Origin: Homalodisca vitripennis
Taxonomy: Eukaryota > Arthropoda > Insecta > Hemiptera > Cicadellidae
Direction of reading: 5' to 3'
DNA length: 64,000 bases
Assembly (NCBI RefSeq): GCF_021130785.1
Contig: NC_060211.1
Location: 127,483,001-127,547,000, forward strand
The notes beneath the pieces are model-generated. The model did no database searches and was not told where the DNA came from. It saw only the letters and a list, made by a program, of their open reading frames with translations. Both the position numbers and the translations under genes were made by a program. Each line of letters begins with the position of its first letter. Positions within the stretch are counted from its first letter, which is position 1. This document shows positions 34,579 through 44,911 of the stretch, piece by piece.

Positions 34579-35060
34579 TTTTTTTTTTTTTTTTGTTCTC
34601 TTAGGACAAGAAACTTAGAAATTGCACATAGTCCTAAAAAGACCTTTGCGCTGCTTCCGGAGTGATAAATATTCTGGATAGATAAGGTTGGGAGTATGGG
34701 CCGCCTCCTGTCAAGATCTTGAGGAAGAATTTAGGGCATTAATCTCAGTCAAGTCCCGTTGGAAGAAGGGGAAGCCAGCCTCTCCAGTAAAAGCAGGCAG
34801 AGGATGGCAACCCCTATGTCTAGGCTAGCAAGAACTTTTGACACTTTAGGGAGCCCCACCATCTCCAACAGTCATCTACCGCAGTAAACTAGACCTATCC
34901 ATCTACACTTACAAAACTAAATCTCAACATTTGCTGTTAGTGATGTGCCGCTTCTAGACAGCTGTAAGGTAGCCCAGATTTAAGTGACACGTCGGTTTTA
35001 GCTGTGCCAAATTTAGGTTCAATTGGAAGGTATAAATCAGCCAGAAGTGATCCCTCCTGA
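34579..35060 (-). mobile_element. SINE-like retroposon, copy 2
   Basis: This is homologous to 23786-24269 over its whole length: a T run, 'gttctcttaggacaagaaac', 'ggccgcctcctgtcaagatc', 'ttagtgatgtgccgcttcta' and 'agccagaagtgatccct'. It is older than copy 1 by its indels, and no clear target duplication remains. Same orientation (minus). Confidence 0.75.
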
Positions 35061-36690
35061 GGGCAAAGTGTCCTTAGAATTCACCAAAAGAATTTTTTTA
35101 AATCGGATTGTAGTAGGATAACTCAATATGAACAACCTAGCGGAATTTCTAGAACAAACGCAAAGTGTTACTGATTGACAAGACACATTTTTAGGTTGAC
35201 TGAAGAAATAAACAGTTAACAGGTGAGGACCTCTATTCTGCCGGGTGAGGGAGACAGTTGTAGCAGTCAGCTGTCACAAGCCGTCACTCAGTTGCCAGCT
35301 CTCCCGACCGCGACCTGAGGACACGATGACACATCCAGGCAAATGACAAAATGGCATAATGTGTGCTGCTGCTGCTCCAGTGACTCCCCCCTCACCCCCC
35401 CCCCCCCCACCTCTTGCGACATTGCGCACTCTACTGGATTAAAACACAAATGGGTGCACTAATTCAATTACCATTTAAAATGGCGTCTTACGTATTGCTC
35501 ATAAGATTAACTTCTTATTTGGTCACGTTCAGTCCTCCATTAGAACCATTAAGGTGGTGCAATCGGTTTTGAGCTTGGAAAATGTGTTTGTAATTTAAAC
35601 TTATAGTCCTTTCTTGAGTACCAAAAAAGGAGAAAACAATTTTTTTCACTCAACGAAAGTACAGATACTTTAAAATAGGCAATTTAGGCTCTTTTGGAAT
35701 CAGACCCAATTAAAAACGGTAGAAGATAAAAAAGTAAATATTTTCAAAATGTACATGAGATACATCTTTAGGGAGTGACATGTTTTTTATTTATTTATAA
35801 CCCAAAGAATTGTTTTGTTTTCAATTAAATGTAATTGATGAAAATGACTCGTTTTAAAATATTTGTTTCTTGATGAAATTAAGATAAGTTTTACAATTAA
35901 CCTTTGTACTTTTTTATGCAGGGCAGTTATCTTACAGGATTATGAATGTAATATAAAACATATTTTCCAACCCTAAAATCGATTTGTATCACCTCAATAA
36001 TAATCAATATTACATCAAATCATCTAATACATCTCAGTAGGCCTAGATGAATGTAAATATTTTGTTATATCGTTTTTATATTTTAGGTAGTAACGAATTT
36101 TCACCAATTTTCGTCGTTTCAATATGGAATGAATGATCCAAAAATGAAAAAAAGGGTATATCAATGTTTATACCTAAAATCAATTTATAAACGTAGTAGC
36201 CTATTGATTACGTGTTAAAATAGCAAGAGTAATGATTTTTATGTCTGTTGTTCAAATTCGTTCATGTACCGCAGTGATGGTTAGGACCCCTTGAGGTATA
36301 AATTTAGGGTGATTAATTTCCCAAATAAAATATTTTCAATGCATTGGCGGTTGCATTTTATGGGCTTCATTGACATTAATTATTCATTAAGCTATTTAAA
36401 ATACAGGGACACGTTTAATGATTTTTAGGTTATATTTGATGTAGTGTTACGTTTTATATTTCTTTTAAAGGGCTAAGTACGTTATCGCTTTAGTAATATT
36501 GCTTCCATCAGGAAGCTTTTTAATTCACTTGTAATAACAAATTGTGTTATAATGTAGCCTGTACTAAACAGGATAAAACAACTGTAATTGTTTAATTTTT
36601 GGAAAAATAAAATTGATGAATTGCATAATAATTTTGTTGGTCTTCTGCAGAGTGTCAAAATTCGGTAATAATTGAACAATCTTCAATTAT
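35061..36690. other. Intronic DNA with GC-rich stretch and poly-C
   Basis: 35220-35420 is GC-rich, with a short (gct)n run and a 16-base C-rich run near 35394-35408. The remainder is AT-rich with nothing recognised. Confidence 0.4.
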
Positions 36691-36710
36691 AACAGTGTGG
36701 AAGCGGAGTC

Positions 36711-36762
36711 CGAAGCGACGTGATGTGACGTGACGTGACGCGATGTGACGCGATGTAACGGA
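36711..36762. repeat. TGACG-rich short tandem repeat
   Basis: A run of 5-base and 8-base units such as gtgac and cgatgtga gives repeated TGACGT/TGACG motifs, which are half-sites for CREB/ATF-type factors. It may simply be a degenerate microsatellite. Confidence 0.7.
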
Positions 36763-38601
36763 CGCTGACTCGGCAGGAACGACAATAACAAATGATGACT
36801 ATTATATCTCCTGGTTAATGTAGGACGACAAAATGGAATGTAGACTCGATCTAGGTTTGTGCACTAACCACAAATAATTGGCAGTTGGCCAGCGTCGGTA
36901 TATCTGTGTCCGTTTGTGGAGGTATTGTCAACAAACTACCAAGACGTCTTGTGGCATTATACCAGACCTTCTGCTGTACGTTCTTCTCTCGGTTATAGCA
37001 GCACTTCATCTCAGGGGTATCCACATTCTAAGAAATACGAGTAAGTCTAGACTTTTATAGCAATAAGTTATGTCTACTTAGACTTAACTTTTTATTCAAA
37101 ACGAAATTTATTGCTGCTAAATGTATGGCTTAGAATTTATTCAGTTTACTCACTGATCGTTTTCACGATCCAAAATTTATTGAATTGCCTAAATATTTAT
37201 GTTTGATGAATTTCCAACTGAAATTCTAATACTGATTTTTGTAAACAAGGGAAAACAACTTTGGAATGTTTGCATTTATTATATAAACCCGATCATCCGA
37301 AATTTACAGATTTATTCTTAAGCAAAACAATCCATATTTACTTGCCAATAATTAATTTGCTTATCTACTTTATAAAATTATACAATTTATTTCAATACCA
37401 TAATTCAAACATTTATAAAACAACGTATATAATTTCTTGAAACTTGGTTGCGTCACCTTACCACCTGTTCGCCGACAGGTTCAAGATTGTCATTTCTCCG
37501 TGTTTCCTCCGTGACTTTCACATCACAGAGAAATTAGTTGTCAAATTATTGGTATGATACAGAGGACGGAACGTGGAAATTATAATCTGGATAGTCAGAT
37601 CTAACGATCTATAGAAACAAAATGATCGACAATCCGAAATATTTGGTTTACTTGACTAAAGCCCTTTTCTGTTATTACGCTTGTCTGTCAAGTTAACAGT
37701 AAAAAATGTCATATACAACATTTTTTCTTAGCAGCATGTATTTTAATTGGTTTTATGCACCTCAAAATTCTTGCACCGCACAAGGAACCAGAATTCTCTA
37801 CACTCATAGTTGTAAATGTTTTATCATTGACTACAGTAATAACCACATTAATAAAATGTCCAGTTTATGTATTTGTCGCCATACATAATGATGTTGTGAT
37901 ATTCTTGGACACAGTACAAATCTCGAACAGTGCTTTGTTTAAAGTTTGTTATTGGCGATGGAAGGCATGAAAGGATATTTTGTATACAAAGGTGGCTAAT
38001 GTCTGAAATCCTGTTATTCTTTCTCAGTGGTTGGCAAACGTAAAATTTCCTTGACACATACTTAGCTGTATTTACTTATCGTATTATTAAATCTAATCAG
38101 TGGAATCCAAAATCCCGTGTGACACTTTTTTTAATATAACAATATATTATCTCTGTTTATTTTCTAAACGTTGGAACTTCTCCACGAGTTTGTTTCCATT
38201 ACTAGGGAAAGCTCCGCTACCAAAAAATAATATATACTTACTTCAAAAATGTGTTGTAATCCCCGTAGGGACATGACTGATTTCGTAAAATCGATATTTT
38301 TTTCCAGTGACATAATGAGAAACAGACACACTGTCAGTCAACTCACAACTCTTTCAAAAAGACTTAACAGTATCTTAACAGCCGGAAAATTAACGGTGTA
38401 TTTAAAGACTACTATCCTTACTCTAATCTTAGATACATCTTTAAAATAGTGAAGTTTTAGATACTTGATACTCAATTTAAAATTTTCTACTCGGCTAGTG
38501 ATTTTAAGTGATCTTTTAGTTTATGGGCATTGTCTATCAGATTTAATTGAATTTAGCACAGAAGTAAACAATAATACAGAAGTTGCGAACTTGGATATGC
38601 T
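36763..38601. other. AT-rich intronic DNA, nothing recognised
   Basis: No domains are visible in the short open frames. A B-box-like 'acaggttcaagattgtc' near 37476 may be a SINE relic. Confidence 0.45.
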
Positions 38602-38646
38602 ATTATTATAAAGCGAGGGATTCGCGCTTTTCCTCGTTATAATAAT
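38602..38646. repeat. Hairpin, 15 bp paired arms
   Basis: ATTATTATAA plus CGAGG on the left pairs with CCTCG plus TTATAATAAT on the right; the only irregularity is two unpaired bases in the left arm. Confidence 0.7.
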
Positions 38647-38677
38647 GATCCACAGTCAGCAGATGTTGGATGTAACT

Positions 38678-38710
38678 GTAACTGTTCGGGCGGATGGGCA
38701 GAACAGTTAC
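38678..38710. repeat. Hairpin, perfect 10 bp arms
   Basis: GTAACTGTTC pairs with GAACAGTTAC around a GC-rich loop. It lies 32 bases after the previous hairpin, so both may belong to one small inverted-repeat element. Confidence 0.7.
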
Positions 38711-41700
38711 GTTATTATTATTTTCTTCCTCGGAGGTATTTTCTAATTACAACACAGGTGGTAGTTGGGCAACCCTATCCTCCCCGGCCACCAGACATTC
38801 CGCGCTAACAAGACTGTTCGACAATCAGTTACATCGACACCATTATCCGCATCTCAGTTGAGAAATGTAGATCCAGCCGACATAAATAGTGATGCAAATC
38901 TACAATATTTGAATAGGAATCTGGAGTTTGTTCTGCTTGTAATCTCACCTTTAGTCAGCTGATGGGAAAATAAGACTAGTTAGTTAAACAGCTGTTTTCC
39001 TTAGAAGTAGTAATACCTATTTAGATAGTTAATGGAAAGAAACTTTAAATAGGATCCTATATAGGACTTTATGAAATTCTTCAATCTGTAAGCTTCATAT
39101 GGTTTAAAATCTATTTATCTGAAACAAGTTAATTAACTGCTTTCGAATCTGTCATGCTATTGATTGGCAACAAACGTTAATAATACTACCGCACTCGTTA
39201 TATAAGTTTGTAACGAAGATAATGAAAGAACCGACAATAGGCAAGATTATAGCATTGTTGACCATTTCAAGCTGGACTTTCGCTAGATAAGTGCTATCAA
39301 TTTGTCAGTGACCGTCTAGTGACTGGGATCCATTCTCGCCTTGTGTCTTCACAATGTTCTATTGTGTAACTGCAGTTCACGGCTCTCCGGTGGCCATAGA
39401 CTCCAGTGAACTCCAGTAGCCCTCCAGCCGCGGCCGTGTCTAACCCCGCTTTCATTTCCTGCACTCCGCTGCTCTTGTGGAGCTTCTTCCTCAATTTGGC
39501 CCCTTCTGACTGTAGGTACTTCACGTTATCGGCAGGTCATCAGGGTCGGCGTAGTGCTTTTCCTAATTGCCTTCATGATGAAGCCTGCAGTAATAACTCA
39601 TGAATCGTAGGTTGCCAATGTTTCTTGCGTTAAGATCTAAAAGATCGTTCAATCTTAAGAGAGTCTCTGTCAACGTTTAAACCAAATTAGCTAAGTGTAT
39701 TAAAACACCAACACTTTGCCATATAAGTTTCTCGATCGTGGGTCGTTAGCAACGGCGAATGTTCAAATTTGTTGCCAGATTTAGTAATTTATTGTTGGAC
39801 GCTGTGCTCTGGCATGTCGTGACACAGAGCCGGGATGACACGGGAGATGAAGCAGGCCACGAACAATGTAAGGAGGGCACGGATCTGACAGCGTGGGTTG
39901 TTTGGTCTGGTGACTCAGTGGCTGACTTGTCGGAATTAAGAGCTGAATGGAGTAAGACGAGAGTAGTCAGACCACCTCTGCCTGTTGCCATCACGACTGT
40001 CACTACTGTGTTGAATTTTAAATTTGCATCTCATCTATCACCCCAGGCACCCGGGTTTGAATCCCTGGTCCGGTCTGACATTTTTGCACGCTTTGAATAA
40101 TCCACCCAGAAAGCATGTCAGTTGGAATCCAATAAAAATAAAACTTTTTGGCTTTTTAAACGATTACATATAAAAACGTATATAATTTAAAACAAGAGCC
40201 GCGTGCATCACTTAGGTAATAATCAATATTTACTGAGAACCTCTTCAAGAATACGAAATTAACACGAGATAACATCTATAAGAGTAACGTAAACAAAACA
40301 TTTATTAAACAGAATTGTTTTAGATAAATAAAATAAAATGTTCTACCTATTGTAGTTGACACCATGATGCGACTTCCGAACATTTCTGTCGTATCATGGT
40401 TTGTTTTATGATCCCTGGATATAAAACCAAGTCTCACTTTTAAACATATCGAAAACAAACATCAACAAGGTTGCAAGTTTGAAACTTCGAATTCATTTAT
40501 TAGTAAACCAAATAGAACAAAGTTTTGGGAGTCGTCGTTTTCAAAAATTTGTGTACGGTTTGTTGTGGGAGACTTTGCTGTTACAAATTAAAGGTTTTCA
40601 ATTATACTATTTTAATGCCAGGTGTATTTAGGTATGTACCATTCGTGGATGACGGTGGTAAAATGACTAGAGATCCAAATCAGAATAATGGCATTTGTTA
40701 AGTTGAAAGGTAAAGAATACGTGTTCTTTACCGGTTATTTTTTTTGGATAATACGAACTAGTAAAGGATGGAAAAGATTTAAACCTCAAGGGAAGGTGAA
40801 GGAGGCAGAAATATAAAACAAACAAAAAAACACGTCACAGCTTATATTGTGTATCACGGGAACTCTATTTGGATAAATTAAACCATTTTCATAAACTTGT
40901 CAACAACACCTATCATTAATAGGTGTTAAAGGTAGAAGCAGGAGAAAAGAATGGAATTGAAATTGTCGTAATTAAGGTTAATAAGTCTCTTTAACAACAA
41001 TACTACTAACATCTCTAATACTTATTTGATTTTTATTGTAGTAGTATTTGATTCTTATTTAACTAATCATAAAGTTCCATAGATAAGAAAATCTGTTTTT
41101 CCTGATGGCTTCCGGTTAGGTTGCGTTTAATAGGTTGACTGAGACAAAGATAAATGATTGAGGACCCTTCTCTATCGAAACACCAGATGGGAGACTATCC
41201 ACCAAAGTGAAAGTATTTTCATTAATTTCGTTCAATGAAAGTAAATAACGATGAAAGATAGCAGTTGCCGCTGTAGCCCTGGGCAGCGACCACTTTCGCA
41301 CAGACCGCATGTCTGACCAAGAGTAGAGAAAAGTATACACAATAAATGTATTGTAAATACACAGTCAGTCAGTGTATTATATTCATACTGTCAGTCAGAC
41401 TAAATCTAATAGTACATAAGATCATTTAGTTTAATTTTTGGAAGTTCTATAATTTCCTACCATGAAATTACGATTTATGAAGTGGAGGGGGAGCAAAAGG
41501 TTCCATTGGAAGGTGTGGACAAAATATTTTTTGTATGCCCTACATTAAGGAGATCCACCATATGTGGTTTGTAAGAAGCTCAGCCTGGTGTAACAATTTC
41601 TTGGATTTCCCATACAAACAATGTCTTGCATTCCAATAGTTCATGCCTGAAGCTCAATGTCTATGTGTGTACTCCGGATATTACAATACAATTAAATGAA

Positions 41701-42223
41701 CGTTTTTCTATCTAATTCACCTATTATTCTTATTTTTCCCAACTAACTGTCTCAAGATGGTCTACACTGTCTAGCTTTAACGTTGCTTAAATTTAATAAC
41801 ATGTATTATTTAACACAAAGGAACGTTTAATTGAAATAAATTACCAACTTCGTTTAAACCAAACAATTATGTTCAGGTACGAAAAGGAAATGAGCGGAAA
41901 CGCCAACTTATATCTTAAATGAGAAGTGAGCGCTTAGCACCAATTGGAGCGCTTCGAATTAATATTGGATTTACTGGACTTCAATACCTTGCAGTGTGCT
42001 AAATAGTAATATCGGATTGGTAATCAGGATCAGCTTGGAAAAATGTTAATGTAGACGTCATTATATTCTGATAACATACGGTAAGCAATTGAAAGGATTG
42101 TTGGTAAGAGTAAATAAAGAGTGTAAATTAGGGTTTAAAAGTATTTATTTGGAAATAAAATTAGATATAACGTATTTTTTATTGTAATACCTGATTTTAA
42201 ATAATACGTAATACGCATGAGTT
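38711..42223. other. Intronic DNA with two GC-rich unassigned segments
   Basis: 39300-39600 is GC-rich and open on the minus strand for 75 codons ('KLRKKLHKSSGVQEMKAGLD'). An AG at 'acctacag|tcag' could act as acceptor, but no family is recognised. 39760-40085 is also GC-rich and open for 113 codons, and ends in a tRNA B-box-like 'gggtttgaatccctgg', suggesting a SINE relic. 40906-40930 contains the hairpin aacacctat/ataggtgtt. Confidence 0.35.
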
Positions 42224-42301
42224 AATGTGCTCCGGTGGATGAAAGACGCCGACATGCCGGCCCTAGAGAGGACGTGTAATTGCGCCCTGGTCTTGCACTA
42301 T
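42224..42301 (+). pseudogene. Decayed partial copy of the ankyrin exon
   Basis: This 78-base segment is a near-identical copy of 42391-42468 in the real exon, 167 bases downstream: 'gtgctccggtggatgaaaga', 'cgccgacatgccggccctag' and 'agaggacgtgtaa' are shared exactly. The first 13 bases of the exon, its acceptor site and the 3' half with the donor are missing, so the copy cannot be spliced as an exon. Differences cluster in its last 25 bases. It stays open in the exon frame, so the duplication is recent. Confidence 0.85.
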
Positions 42302-42377
42302 GGTGTAACATCTTGCTCTGCAATGGTCACATTATCTTCATGTTTGATAAACTGATATATTTCCGTGTGTTCTCCAG

Positions 42378-42530
42378 GTACGGACGAGTGAACGTGCTCC
42401 GGTGGATGAAAGACGCCGACATGCCGGCCCTAGAGAGGACGTGTAACGGAGCCTTGGCCTTGCACTACGCGGCGGCGAGGGGATGTCTGGATTGTGTACG
42501 TCTGCTGGTAGACGCCTCATCCGACCTCAG
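42378..42530 (+). CDS. Ankyrin-repeat exon, espin/forked-like
   Basis: A 153-base exon has an acceptor 'gtgttctccag|gtacgg' and a donor 'acctcag|gtcagt'. It starts and ends in phase 2, so it is symmetric (51 codons) and can be added or skipped without a frame change. The translated part gives the last helix of one ankyrin repeat ('GRVNVLRWM') and one nearly complete repeat ('NGALALHYAAARGCLDCVRL', then LVDASS). The 'LHYAAARGCLDCVRLLV' wording fits the N-terminal ankyrin array of espin and insect forked, which cross-link actin filaments in bristles and similar protrusions. This is recognition from the family, not a search; another ankyrin protein is possible. Base composition is far richer in G+C than the flanks. 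Neighbouring exons lie outside or are undetected; the 1643-2328 exon is phase-compatible. Confidence 0.8.
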
Positions 42531-44044
42531 GTCAGTGTAATTCGGTAGAAGTTTATTAGTCGATAGAAGTGGTAAGGAAACAGTTAATGAAAAGTGCTAT
42601 TTAGTGTTCAACTTACAGTCCAGATCGCCCACCCGTACACATTAGCGCAACGCTCCAGCCTTTCGGTTCTAATGATTCCCATACATTATGTACTTTTATA
42701 TTCAAATTTTATTTTTTTTCTGCATTTTATAAATAAACTTTTGCCCAAAACTCTGTAAATGATAAGCGTAACCTCAAAGAACACATAATAAACAGAAATC
42801 TTATCATAATCTCTGTAATTACTTTTGATAATGTCGCGATTGAGAGAAACATTCAAATATCTCCTGACTGTACCATTACAAGATAAAATTAGCACAAAAC
42901 ACAAACACAAATAACTTTTCTTTCACCGTGGCGTGACTGGGTTAGTGCTTGTTATTCCTCCCCATGATGCATGAAACATGAATGGGATTTCGTTAGGTGG
43001 CGACCTAAACTTATCTATTCTAACAATCCTGACATTCGGATTCAGCGCATATGCCCTTATAGGATTAAGTGCAAAAAGAGCAATCCTTAGATTCTTGTCC
43101 TAAGTTACCTGTTGCAAAAGAACTCTTAATCTAAGTGTAATAGTAGAACTCTCATTCTTCTGCATTGTGGTTCTTCACACAGAGGCTGCTAAGGTTTTTT
43201 GTGTGGGAAGATTTAAGTTCAGTTTATTATATTATTCTTATATTTGCACCTGTACAAAAAAAATCTAAATTAGTAACGTAACATATGAAATATAACCCAA
43301 AATTTAGATTTTTTAAATATAAATAATTGATTAATTTATTATTCTAAAATTTTATCAAAAGATTGATTAAGAGATTCATTGATTTTTAGACACCTGAAGG
43401 TTACAAGGGTATTTGTTAAATATCTTTTGCCTTTTTACGTATACAACGCCAAGTTAATTTATTTTTGACCGTTCTTTTGTCGTGAATCTACATTACATTA
43501 TCTACAATTAAGTAAAAATATTCCTATTGTTGCATTAAGCATATATTTGTCCTAAATACAACAGTACTTTCGTTTGTTTGAGATACTGATCAAGGTAGGG
43601 TTTTATTGACACCAGCTTTCCGTCTACACACCAGTAAAGATCTCGGATCTCCTTTGACTTTTCTGATTTTACGGCTGATACAAGGTCTACCTGTAAGGAA
43701 TGGAGAGAGCCTCAGGTAACGACGATACTAACATGTGATAAACACTTCGTGTCACACATCATGTGCTGGCTCTCGGCAGGCCACACTTTCTCTGTCTGGC
43801 TGGTTGGTCTTGACCGCCCTCAGCAACCAGTCACACGTGTCTACTGACACTGACCTTACAAGTTCATTGTTTATGGTTGCTATACCAAACGGATGTTTAT
43901 AACAAAAAATCAGTGGTATAATTATTTAATTCCTGTACAGAAAAAAATTTAGGAATCTTCTTCGTTGGCCTGTAAGGGTGAGGAAATGCCGAGTTCAAAA
44001 CAGATGATGAGTATTCAACACATGATGTAGCTAAGGCGGGAAAG
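42531..44044. other. Intron downstream of the ankyrin exon
   Basis: AT-rich. 42926-42950 ('ccgtggcgtgactgggttag') is weakly A-box-like and may be a SINE relic. 43720-43870 is moderately GC-rich and unassigned. Confidence 0.4.
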
Positions 44045-44207
44045 GTTGATTCAATGTGAATGTTGGTTTAGCTCCAGTTCACTTTCCTCTTAGAGCAGCG
44101 TCTGACTCTAGATTCTAGGAGTCAAGTCTGTTACAGCGTCACACTCCAGATTCTGCATTAAGAGGAAAGTGAACTGGAGCTAAACTCAACATTCACATTG
44201 AATCAAC
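44045..44207. mobile_element. 163 bp hairpin MITE, short family member
   Basis: The left arm 'gttgattcaatgtgaatgtt + tagctccagttcactttcct + ctta' is matched on the opposite strand by the right arm ending 44207, with about 48 paired bases. The central sequence includes 'gattctaggagtcaagtctg'. The same arm wording and the same centre ('attctaggagtcaagtttg') recur in the longer element at 62876-63432. No target duplication could be fixed. Confidence 0.75.
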
Positions 44208-44405
44208 TATATTTCAATTTTAGACAACTATACATTTCGTAAATCACGTCAGCTCTGCTTAACGACTTGAATTCTAAAGTAAAATATTATTGTCCCACCT
44301 AATCAATAAGTTAACTTGAATATTCACGTCTAAATTCGTAATTAATTGCCATATAGGATATCATATTAAGTTTTTGGATATCTATTATCTATCGAAGTAT
44401 GTATA

Positions 44406-44689
44406 TGTTACACTCAAACACCGAATTCGGACAATGTCCGAAATTTTTACTCACTCCGCGATGTGGACAACGTGAATTACCCACGTCCGCGTATTGAGCA
44501 TTTTTTTTCGGACATTGGCCGAAGCGAAATACCCAGAACGCGTTGTGGGTAAGCGAAAGTACTCAAGAGACGAAAATAAACACGTTCATCGGAGATTGAG
44601 CAAAAACCATAATACCCATAACCCGACGTGGGTAATCTAATTTGCCCACGTCGGGTTGTGGGTATTTGTAATTTGCGCAAACGCCGAAA
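44406..44689. repeat. Left terminal inverted repeat of the Ginger element
   Basis: It contains internal palindromes: tcggacaatgtccga near the tip, and acccgacgtggg paired with cccacgtcgggt. A recurring ACCCACGTC-type motif suggests several transposase-binding sites per end. Confidence 0.9.
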
Positions 44690-44911
44690 AAGCCTCCAAA
44701 CACAACCATACCATACCCTACACTAATTCCATTATAACAAGTAAAATAAAATCAAATTTTTCCTTGAAATTCCATTTATTTCAATCAAAAACAAAAACTA
44801 AAACAGTAAAATACAAGTATCTTATTATTGAAAATAGAAAAAAAAGTTATTTTTCACACACACATTACCACTTTCAATGTTTATTAAAGTTCTTTTCAGA
44901 AAGTATTCACT

